Assembly (NCBI GenBank): GCA_023935145.1
Contig: CM043701.1
Span: 68,491,317 to 68,555,316 of the forward strand
DNA: 64,000 bases
Source of the DNA: Bretschneidera sinensis
Lineage: Eukaryota; Streptophyta; Magnoliopsida; Brassicales; Akaniaceae
Reading direction: 5' to 3'
Shown here: positions 21,601 through 32,651 of the stretch, piece after piece
Layout of the letters: each line of letters begins with the position of its first letter
How positions within the stretch are numbered: the first letter of the stretch is position 1
Notes under the pieces: model-generated
Seen by the model: only the letters and a program-made list of their open reading frames with translations
Databases searched by the model: none
What the model was told of the DNA's origin: nothing
Program-made: the position numbers and the translations under genes

Positions 21601-21959
21601 TCACTTACCTAAGTCAAATGGATATTCTTAGATCTTTCCTTCTTCCTTCGTTTTAGTTTTCTCACTGATATTTCCTCCCTATCTAGATGTAGTGATTTGA
21701 AGGCTAGGGTTTTGCTTTGTTCTTCATTTCAGCCTGTGTAAGTAGTTTTATTTTCCTTTTTTCTTACAATAAAAACTAATAGTGAGCCTTGGGTCAATAT
21801 TTGCTACGGTACTTCATTTTTCTTTGGTTTTCTGCTTTATCAAGCTTCAATTTTTGACAGTATTTGTTTGGTTTTCTCTTGTTGGATCCGTTGGTTATTT
21901 GTTGTTCCATTAATTTCCCAAATTACGCTTCATGAAGTGGGATGACTACTCGACTGTAT

Positions 21960-22440
21960 GATCTTGTCGCTCACTTTGATGAATCATTTCCCATCATTAG
22001 GGATTTAGACCTAGATCGATACTCCTTTTGTGATATTGATGAAAGACTCTTTGAGTCTTGAGAAACCACAATGCAACCGTGAAGTTCCTAACACTCAGAT
22101 AACTATGTTGATTAACAGAGATGAAGATTTAGTTAACATGTTTATTATGCATGATGAGTGTTTTAATATTTTTCATAAATGTTTCGTTTGAGGACCTTGT
22201 ACTAACTGATGTAAGGCCTACTAATAACTCCTACAATGCTTCCCATGCTTGTTATATGGTGAGTCATCTAGAGGTAGGGAACATTATAAGGAGACTTTGA
22301 GTGATGATGATGGGATGATTGATCATGGTGGAGGGTTGAGTTATAATAGAGCTGGTATGAAGGACTTTGCAACTGAAAAGGGGTTTGAGATTGATAGGAT
22401 TAATAGAGGGAAGGTTATATGCAAATGTGTTTTATATATT
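21960..22440 (+). pseudogene. Possible MULE-type transposase N-terminal relic
   Basis: Mostly open reading in two or three frames. Pieces resemble the N-terminal part of plant Mutator-like transposases: a NRDEDLVNMFIMHDECFN-like stretch (22117-22180), then DFATEKGFEIDRINRGKVI at 22358-22420, which recalls the FAR1/MULE zinc-binding N-domain lead-in. A leader with a plausible donor (CCTGT/GTAAG near 21735) lies upstream. No DDE catalytic region follows. Recognition is weak. Confidence 0.3.
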
Positions 22441-23342
22441 TTAACAGCATCAACAACAACAACGATAATGATGATGATGATAATAATAAAGTATGTGTGT
22501 ATTACATTAATGGTTAGTCAAATTAACCGTTATACCTTTTAAATGATGATAATACTTTTAATATTTAGGTCTATAATGGTTAAGAGTTACAAAATATATT
22601 AATGATTGAAATTAATTATAATTATAATTGAGTTTATAACTTCTTTCGCTCAAAATTCTATATAAGGCCTTCGTGACAAAGAAGAAGATCACTTCACTTC
22701 GTTCTTTCTCCTCATCTATTTATTCTATATGTACTATTTTTCTATTATTAGTTTGGACAAATAAAAGGAAACATGGTGAAGCTTTAGGTATCATCGAGCA
22801 ACAATAAAAAGAGAACTTTGGGTTGCTATATTTTGGAGCGATGTGACCACGAGACCATTCCACAAATACTATAATATAATATAATCAAATCCATTAAATT
22901 GATTTTTTTAATAAAATTAGGATTTAGTTTATTACTCTATAATAATTATTTTTTATTTTATTTGTAAAATTATAATTTAATTTATTCTATAAAGAAAGTC
23001 TTTTACAAACAATTTAGTATTCTATATAAACAATTATGATATAGACAATTGATTTCTATGTAATTAAATCCATTAAATTGACCATAAAATAACGAGTATG
23101 GATTAAATATAATACATATTATATATTTAGTTATTTTATGATTTCTTTATAAAATTAATAAATTTATTAGAATATTAGATTTTATTTGCATTGGAATAAC
23201 TTAAATGTTTTTAAATATATAAATTGTCAGGGCTACTTTTTATTTCTTTTTATTAAAACAAATCATAATACTTTTTTTATTTTTCTATTATATAAAAAAT
23301 ATTAATAAAAATAATCACGTGCAACGCATTTATTGACTATGG
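22441..23342. other. AT-rich spacer
   Basis: Very AT-rich, with CAACAA and GATGAT/AATAAT short-tandem stretches near 22450-22490. No gene seen. The right end contains CACGTGCAACGCATTTATTGAC. Confidence 0.55.
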
Positions 23343-23720
23343 TGTTGACCCTGAATAATTTTAATAGTTATAAAAATCTTAATTCAAGCATAATGGATAT
23401 TACTTGAATTATATAAGTTATTAATATTACTTTAACCTCAAAACTGTAGAAATTGAAGAATCAAAGAAAGTAATATCAAAAGCTAAGAAACTCTCTAAAA
23501 CATCATATTCAAAGAAAATAATAAGATGTAACTTCAAATACTGAAGAGGTCGGATCATGAAGATATGCGAATTCAAAAGAATTATTTATTGTCTTGTGAG
23601 TTTTAATATACACTGTGTAAGTATTTCAATTTTAGGATCTCAATAAATTGCATTGCACTTAAATAAATTAAAAATAATATTTTGACTAAAACCAATTAAT
23701 GGGATTAATCAAGAATGGAC
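23343..23720 (+). mobile_element. SIRE-like LTR fragment
   Basis: It begins TGTTGACCCTGAATAATTTT, similar to the LTR start at 4461 (TGTTGACCCTATATTGATTT), and continues with purine-rich AAGA/GAAGAATC motifs usual in these LTRs. Similarity fades near 23720. There is no primer site and no partner. Confidence 0.4.
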
Positions 23721-26041
23721 TTAAAGTTTTTATGTTAAGAAAAGAATAGTAACCTATTGATGCTAATAGCCTAACATTTTGTATGTGCCTTAGCTCTTGT
23801 GAAGTAATAACTGACATTGTCAATGGTAAATTATTTCATTTTGTCCAAAAAGGTTTTGGACAGAAACTCTCATGGTCGGCATAATCGACTATAGGCCAAA
23901 TCGAAGGGATAGTTTACCATACCAAAGGTATAGTCAGCGTTTTCAATGGCGTTTTTGGGATTCGTTTGGGATGTGTTCAGGGACAGAGCGAAGCAAAAAC
24001 GCTTTGAAACACTTAAAGTTAGATGTTTCTTTTTTGGACGCGTTCGTTTTTTTGTTTGGAGTATATGTCCGCAAAAATTACGGCGCGTGAAGTTTTTTAA
24101 AAAGCTTAAAATTTAGGGAAAAATTGCAAGTTAAAGACTCCAACTTATTATTTAATGTGTCATAAGTCTTAACCACTAAACTAGTATTCTTGTTGTGATA
24201 TTATTATACTTTATAAATATATAATACATGTTATCTAATTTAATAATTGGTTTGTTGATGATTTTTTACAGATATCTAGCTCAGTTGGTGAATCAAGCAA
24301 GAAATAAAAGAGAGAGAAACCATAGAAATCAACTAAATCATTTTCATGTGAAAAATCAAATTTGTGCATTCATCTTGTTAGAGCTCCCAAATTTGATCTA
24401 CATATTTAGAGTGAGTTGTATCTCTCCCATTGTGAAAAGGATTTTCATAATCCTAAATTTGAGAGGAGTTTTCTTTTTAAAAAACTCAAAAGTGTGGGCA
24501 TCTATAAAAAAAAAATAAAATATCCTTGCAAAGGTTGAAACGCGAATTTCCAAAACACTGGTAAAGATTAGGATGTGAACCTGCAAAACACCTATATAAA
24601 ATTAGATATTGCCCTGCAATTCTAATATACCATTGAAGATAATAAATTTTTTAAGAATGAGCCTTCATGAGAAATCGACGTATGGTCAAATATGATTTTA
24701 ATATTATCAAACCAATGTAAACTAATTTTTTTAACTTTATTTTTTAAATTATTTGTTTAAAATAATTTATTATTTAAGTAATCGAGATTCATTATTTAAT
24801 TATCATCTGATTTAATTATCTCTTTAGCAATAAATTATCTTATTATTGTATTAATAATTTAAAAAGGTTGATTTAATTTAATTTCACTTATATATTGATC
24901 AATCAACTTGAGATTGCAAAAAAAAAAAAAAATTTAAAATTCTCAATACCCAGTTAACTCTCCCTCTTTAGTATTGCTATTGTTACATTTTGGGCCAACA
25001 ACACTTAAAAAATAACTAATCTATAATCTATATTTATAACGAATACAAACTTACAACCTTACTATCAAAGTATTGTCATAAGTATTTTGAAGAATGTTGT
25101 CCTCCTATGTTTAACTAAATGAACTGGTGCTAAAAAGGGTAATTCGGTATTTAGACGATCAGCCTTCCTCTTGCGATTTCTGGCTTCTTTCTCTGTAAAT
25201 TCTTTGGTCATTTCACTCTAAAATCTCTGCTCCTTTCTCTTTCTAAAATCCTTCATTCTTTTTGCCTAGTTTTCTCTCTCCTCAGTCACCTACCCACCAA
25301 CAACCATAGTAACCACCGCTACCTCTCTCTTTTCAGGACAACCAACCCTCTGTCTCTATGTCTAATGATGATCACCCATTAAGAATCAAATAGCAAAATC
25401 TATGTTACCGCTGTCGAGCCATCAGCGGGACAATCTGCTATGGTGGATAAACCCAAGAAGATGTAGGACATGGAATCTTGGATATGTTAAATGCACAGGG
25501 GCAAGAAGATGAAGATGAAGTTGAAGTTACGTTATTACCCTCTCTTAACCATTGAGACAAAAAGAAGTATTTTGACCTTTTTTGTCAAGTGAAAATAGTT
25601 GAAGGTTCTTCGGTTTTTAAATTACACTGTTATTCTTGCTTTAGGTGAAGTACGGTTTTGTGGCAAGTAAATTAGTGTACATTACTAACTTACAAATAAA
25701 GTGTAATAACCTGATTCAATATTGGAAGGTACAAGACAAATTGGCCATCATGACGAAAGCTTAACATTGCAATGATAATAACAGAGACTTCTTCAAATTG
25801 CTATGATTAATAACTGATTGGATCACTGACGTTTATCACATTTTCTAACCTTTAGCAAGAAATCAAAAACAAGTCACAGCCAACCAAGAAAGATGCCAGC
25901 AAGGTCTCCAAGAAATAAATATATATTACCCTGACAAATATGCCCTTTACTCAACCTTATAACAAATTATGAAATGAGAAGAAAAAAAGTAGTATATAAA
26001 TAGATTATTGCAAGTCCCCAGGAGGAGTAAAGAACCCATCT
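23721..26041. other. Spacer without supported gene
   Basis: A 72-codon frame at 23872-24090 and a 96-codon frame at 24228-24518 have no recognisable features. 25150-25340 is a C/T-rich stretch like a plant leader, followed by a short ATG frame (25361) that stops at once. An A14 run is near 24920. Nothing here reaches the level of a gene call. Confidence 0.5.
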
Positions 26042-26215
26042 CCCTGCGCCCAGTTGACAAATACTTAAGAATCTGACCGGAGCAAAAATGAATTGTATTT
26101 TCATGGGACTGTCCATTACGCAGAAGAGCCCTGCGCCCAGTTGACAAATACTTAAGAATCTGACCGGAGCAAAAATGAATTGTATTTTCATGGGACTGTC
26201 CATTACGCAGAAGAG
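26042..26215. repeat. Exact 87-bp tandem duplication
   Basis: Copy 1 (26042-26128) and copy 2 (26129-26215) are identical base for base as read. The unit starts CCCTGCGCCCAGTTGAC and ends CATTACGCAGAAGAG. 87 is divisible by three and the minus strand stays open through both units, but no protein family is recognised and the surrounding frame (25967-26203) is short. Confidence 0.95.
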
Positions 26216-26524
26216 AAACTTTTAATATTCTGCCACTTGCAAAATGACATTTTTAAGAAACTTGAGACAAAAATTATTGTCTAATAGATTTTCAGTAAGA
26301 AAGGGATGTCCCAAAACTTTACCATATGGAGGATTAATCATAAATGTAATCTTACCGCTACATAAACACAGTACCATACACAAACAGAGAGGAAGCCAGA
26401 AACTTCTAGGCTTAAACATAAATTTAAGACTCAACAGGTATATTGCATAGTTAGCTACACAAGAAAGAACAAGAAACGCATTAAATTAACCCTAGATAAG
26501 TTTCAATGAACCATAAAACACTTG

Positions 26525-26761
26525 AGCTATGTTTAAATCCAACCTAAAACCAATTTTAAATTGAAGCTTAATTTTTTTTTTTTTAAATTTATCAAAAACT
26601 TAATCAAATTTAATCAAATGTTATTAAATTTCATTAAATAACAATTAAGAATTAATTAACAAAAGATTTTGTTTGATTTGATTTTATTACATTTTTGACA
26701 AATTTCAAAAAACAAGCTCCAACTTAAAATTGACTTTAAGTTGAACTCAAACATCACCTTA
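26525..26761. mobile_element. MITE with long imperfect inverted termini
   Basis: The left end (GCTATGTTTAAATCCAACC, then TTTAAATTGAAGCTT...) and the complement of the right end (GGTGATGTTTGAGTTCAACT, then TTTTAAGTTGGAGCTT...) pair over about 70 bp with scattered mismatches. Total about 237 bp, AT-rich interior. It sits immediately 3' of the G-patch gene stop codon (26793), so it may lie in that gene's 3' UTR or terminator region. Confidence 0.65.
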
Positions 26762-26792
26762 ACCTCTTATTTCTTTCCCCAGAACCTGAGAT

Positions 26793-29700
26793 CTAACCAT
26801 TGGCACCCAATCCTCTTGATTTTGGACGCCTAACAGCAACCAAGGGGTTGACAATGCCTTCTGAGTCCTTGCCCAAGCCCATGCCTTCGACAAAACCCAT
26901 CTTTGCCATCATCTTCGAACCAAAACCTTTGGTATGCTTTTCAAAAGCTCCAATTCTTTTAGTTTCATTCCTTGCCGAGCCTGAATCATCACTAGTGTTG
27001 GAGGATTTCATGCCCAATCCAAGAGATTTAGGCTGTTTAATCACTTCAATGGGCTCTGCCATACCTTGACCTGAGCCTGAGTCACCACTAGTGTAAGAGA
27101 ATTTCACACCTAATCCAAGCGATTTAGGCCGTTTAATCACTTCAATGGGCTCCGCCATACCTTGACCATCCTTTCCCAATCCTCCACCTTCAACAAATCC
27201 CATTTTCGCCATCATTTTGGATCCAAAACCTTTGGTATGTACCTCAAAAGCACCTAACTGTGCCGAATTGGTTATACCTTTACTTTCACTAGCTCCATTT
27301 GTATCATTAGCATCTACAGCTCTTATCTCAGCAGTTTCAGATTGCATTATGCCACTTGACACAAATGACACAGGCTGATTAGCGTATGAACTATTCCTCA
27401 CTCTCTTTTTGCCCTCACTTGCTTTCCCGTTGCTATAGCGGTTGGCTGGGTTCTTCGATGATTTATTTCGGGCAGATTGTCGGAGTTCCAATGGACTTAA
27501 ACCATTTCCCTTTGCAATCTTCTTCAACTTGTTCCTGTCTGCACTCAATGATTTTCTATAGGTGCCTTCATTAACCGTAAAATTAGCATCCTCATTGCCA
27601 TCTCCTATCAGCTGAAAAATCATAAGACAGCTATTAAAGGTTCGCTTTGATGGTAGTACGTAATGAAATAATCCAGAGCACGGTCAGTAAAGCAATACAA
27701 ATAATAACTCGATAAATAAAAATCCAACAATCTGATGCATAATTTCAAGAAGTAACTTGACAGAAATGTAAAACCTTTTCAAGGCGAAGCTTATCACTCG
27801 AAGATGGTATGCATGTCTGCTGCGTTTGTGTCACTGTCACAAATCTGAACAGAACAAAATGCAAGCCAGTTCAAACATAAAGACCATATTGATGTTAAAA
27901 AAAAACATAAAAGACCATATTTTTCTTGTGTCACACACGCAGAATCACATATTACCTTTTCTTGCCAGAACCTTGGCAGCCACTAGACAAACGATATATT
28001 GCAGCTAATCGACGTACCTAAAAAGGCCTAAAGCAAATCAAGCATACTCACAGCAGCACAAAAAACATTAGCTTAATACAGTCAAAGTACAGCACAAATT
28101 CCTATTTTGATATTTTTAATTGCAATTTTAAAACTAAGAGATCACGGTCATGATAACAGTTATTGTGGGTTTCATTTGTTGGGAAGCAAGAGCATCAAAT
28201 GAAAATGCTCATGAATTAAATTACAACACTTTTTTGAATAATAAATGAATTAAATTACAACATTAATTAATAAAAACTCCAATAAATGAATGCCAGCACC
28301 TCAGACATTCTTTTTTTGTAAAGATCAACATTGAACTATAGTGACACATCAACCCCAATAAGTCACTGAAAATTCAAAATGTTTCTATGTAATATTAGTG
28401 TCTTGTCAGTGCTCCCATGGGAAGTTTGTTATAGCCTTTATTTACAGCCAAATAACCTCTATATTTAAGTGTAACCAAACCAAGGCAGCGTAGTTATACA
28501 AATCAATAAAACTTTCTAATGCCAGAAAGATAGGTAGAAACAAAAACAAATTAAGAAATGAGAGAACCTAGGAGATTAAACCGAAAGAAAATAGACAGAA
28601 ATAAACTAGGTAGAAAAGAAAACAGAACAAAAGGAGAACAAAATAAGAACAGGGAGAATGGGACGAGAGATATACCAAAACTCAATTTTCTTCCCTAATC
28701 AAAGTTTCCCAAAATTAACATAATAAGGTGCTTATATAAGCACCAAGCACATCAGAAAATCCTATTAATTAATAAGATCCCTAACATAAAAGGAAATAAA
28801 TCAAAATATGATAACTTCCAAATAAAATCCCTAACATAAAAGGAAATAAATCAAAACATAATAACTCCCAAATAAAATACCCAACATAATAGGAAATAAA
28901 TCAAAACATAATAATTCCCTAATATCCCAGAAATCCTAGAATAGTATATAATTCATTTCCTTTTCTGCATCATTCTACCCCACTTGCAAAAAACTCGACC
29001 TCAAGTTTTGAAGTGATGAAGGATCCAAACTCGTGATTGCCGAAGTGGACTGGTAAAGACTGAAAATTGTCTGGATGTGGTGTCAGTAATTGGGAACAAT
29101 ATTGATATCAGAGGAGCTTTAACCCAAAGCGGTAGAACAAACTCAATGAAAGGAATGTAAGGTACACACATATCGGCATCCATATTTTGGCAATGGTGAT
29201 CTTCATTATGAAGGGTTTCAAGAGATGCATCATGTGCATCGTGAGACTTGAGTCCTTCTGCAATGACTAGAGCTTGCTCTTCAAATTTTTCCTAAATTGG
29301 AGAAACGACTTCATACTTGGTGTCGTCGTGACACGAACCTTGATGGATAGAAGTTTTGGCAACAACTACTTCCACTAATTTTGCTATTCGTGCAAGGAGT
29401 TATTGAAACTTGAGGAGTCGAAGTTCAAAGTTGGAGTATTCGATCTTCAACTCGGAACAGTTGTCATAAATGCAGCGATCATCAAGTTCGGGTTCAGCTC
29501 AGACAACATCTGGAGGCAAGCTGTATTGCACAAGCGCTTGAAAATCCAATGAATTTGGGAGAAGGCTAATTTTCTCAATATGACCAAAAGGACGAAAAAT
29601 CTGATAAAGCACATCTTATGAACTGTAACCAGAAGAACTCGATTCAACTCACTCATCCCTCACAAGTGATATAAATAAAAAATGAACATATAAAATAGAA

Positions 29701-32596
29701 AAGGAAACTCTGATTTTTTTTCTTCTTTTGTCTATTTTTCACTATTTTTTTCTTTTAAATTAGAAACTACAAAAGAAAATATATAAATTAAAAAAGCAGA
29801 ACAGTATTCACCAACACTGTTCATAGGAACTGTAGAGATGACACTGTCATCAGTACTGTAGTAATGGCACTGTTCAGAGAAAACAATTTTTTTTTTAAAC
29901 CAAAATCTGATTTTAGGGATAGATAGAGATATGCATGCAGGACCTTTCGACTCTGATACTACTTGATGCCGAACAGATAAGTACAGAAACAGATTAAGAA
30001 ACTGGAGAAGCAGTAGATTAAACCAAAAGAAAATAGACAAAAATAAACTATGTAGAAAAGAAAACAGAACAAAGGGAGAACAGAACAAGAACAGGAAAAA
30101 GGGGACGAGATATACCAAAATTCAATTTTATTCCCTAATCAAAGTCTCCCAAAATTAACATAATAAAGTGCTTATATAAGCACCAAGCACACTAGAAAAT
30201 CCTACTAATTAATAAGATCCCTAACATAAAAGGGAATAAATCAAAACATAATAACTTCCAAATAAAATCCCTAACATAAAAGGGAATAAATCAAAACATA
30301 ATAACTCCCAAATAAAATCCCCAACATAATAGGAAATAAATCAAAATATAATAATTACCTAATATCCCAGAAATCCTAAAATAGTACATAATCCCTTTCC
30401 TTTTCTGCATCACTTTCATAGACTATCATTCTTATACTTCATAGACCAAGAAAATGACTCATAGAAGCATGAGTAAAAATATAAGCTAAGAAACTGACCT
30501 GGGAGAGAAAACAAGAGTCAATTGCAAACTGCAAAACAAAGAGATAAACAAGAATTTAATACCTGGGAACAATCGCGGTGATGCATAGGTTGGAAACAGT
30601 GCATATCTACTCCATCCAATACGATCTGCTCTAGTTTCTACATTTCGAAACCATGAAGTAGTTAGTTCTTGTTGAAGCATTGAACCAGCTTACAATAAAT
30701 CAATATTCATCCTCTAAATTCAATTTGATTACATGTTTGCCAGGAAACAGTGAGCAGTTGATGTTATGCCAGTCAACACTGATAAATTAGCTAGAAAATT
30801 TTGTGTGATAGCCTCATAAACCTTGTGTTCACCAGGTATTTGATATTAAGCACACAGCGAATGTGCGGATCATTTTTTATGTTGCATTGCTATTGGGCAG
30901 AGTATACGAGGAACTCACAAGGAATCACTAAAGATAGGATTCTTCTCCCTACTTAGTTCCGACAACAAGCATGACAATGATAAATTTCTTCATACATTTC
31001 TGAATAATTCTAAATGCCTACACTGCACCAAGAAACCAACATCATCATATTTTGTTTAAGATTTTCCTCTATTCACTCTATTTTTAAAGAAGATATCACA
31101 TATGCTTCTAAATTACATGTACATAAACTGTATTATTTAACATTATATGATTACCTTCTCTACTCTTCCAATAGTCCTAAGAATACATAAACAGCCATAA
31201 TGATGCTCTAACCAAACCAGATTCCTGAGAAGAAAAAAATCAGTGGATGTTGATTATTTGATCATTCTTGATGCAATTTTCAGGCCTTTTATTGATATAC
31301 TAAATCATTGATCTTTCTTTTTCCCCTTTTTTTATGGGGCTGCTTAACATTTAAGACCCCCCCCCCCAAAAAAAAGAAGCTTAATTGACCCTTCAATGTT
31401 TAATTTAAACATAAAAAAGAAAAATACTATCATTGAAAGGTTTATATGACTGTTTCAGATCAACAGTATATATTAGCCCAACTATGTCCTTACTGTCGAT
31501 GGTGTTTCATGTATTTGCCCCAAGTAGAGGTGGCAAAATTTGACCCGACCTGACCCGAAAATACATCAAAATAATATGGCCCGAACCCGACCCAACCCGA
31601 ACCCGACCCAACCCGAACCCGAGTGACCCGGATTCAAAATGGCCCTAACCCGACCCCTAACGACCCGAAACAACCCGACCCAAAATGACCTGAAAATATA
31701 TATTTTTTTATAAAAGACAATTTACTTTCTAAAACTGGGACAATAATTAATTTACTAGTTGTCAAATAAAATAAATTATATAACAATTAATTAATTATTG
31801 ATTTACATGAGTTGATATGCATGGTTCAACATTCTAATAATATGAATAATCTCATTAATTTCAAATAAAAAATCGAGAAGAATAGTACATTTTTCATTGT
31901 TCTTCAAGTCACAATAAAATTTTATTTTTAATTGTCCTGAAAAATATAATGGAATGAAGTGATTATATGAAATTTAATCTCCAAAATTTGGTATAAGATG
32001 TTATTAGTGAGAAAAACTTTTTTAGACCAGCTGTCTAAGATCATTTAAGACTGAATTTTGGGACTAAGAATAATAACATTGCATATTGCATTAAAAAAAT
32101 TAAATATATTATTTAAAAATTAAGTATTGATTTATTATTAATTAATTTTCAAGTATTTAGCAATGAATTTCTTTTAGTCCTATTATATGCAAATAAAATA
32201 TTTTTTAATTAAGCATAAATATCTATTTTGTTGACCCGACCCGACCCGGCCCGACATCACCCGAGGCCCAATACGACCCAAGCTCAAAATGACCCGATCT
32301 GAAGTGACACGTGACCCCGAGCTCAAAATGACTCGACCCGAAGTGACACGTGACCCGAAACTCAACATGACCCAAACTCGATTGACCCAACTCGTTTTCC
32401 ACCTCTAGCCACAAGTATTGGCATAAGGCAATAAAGAAAACATTCAGGTGTATGATTCTCCAAATGTGTAAGTTCTCTCACCCGATTGTTAATACTTCAT
32501 GAGCATTCATCTACCTAAAGAAGAGGTATAACTTGTGCTGTGGTACCAAATTTATCCCAAGGCATTTAAAGCATAAATGGTGGTAAACTTAAGAAG

Positions 32597-32651
<55 letters not shown>

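Larger units (their letters stand above)
28512..30417 (-). mobile_element. Non-autonomous LTR element inside an intron of the G-patch gene
   Basis: Body 28517-30412 (1896 bp) between LTRs of 456 and 449 bp. It is flanked by the perfect 5-bp duplication CTTTC (28512-28516 and 30413-30417). The LTR ends are TGATGC/GCATCA (the left copy starts TAATGC). A tRNA-Met-type primer site next to the right LTR shows minus-strand orientation, the same as the host gene. The 991-bp interior has no intact ORF and no RT, protease or integrase motif. It lies in the intron between the exons at 30563-30637 and 27956-28017 and must be spliced out with it. Confidence 0.93.

Noticed and set aside
24228..24518. 96-codon plus-strand frame
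   Set aside because: AT-rich, basic, no domain, no leader or polyadenylation context; expected by chance in this length of DNA.
25361..25560. Short ATG frame after a CT-rich leader-like tract
   Set aside because: Stops after about 11 codons; the acidic sequence further on (DMLNAQGQEDEDE-like) could not be tied to any family.
26222..26434. 70-codon minus-strand frame near the MITE
   Set aside because: No recognisable features; more likely part of the 3' region of the G-patch gene or intergenic.
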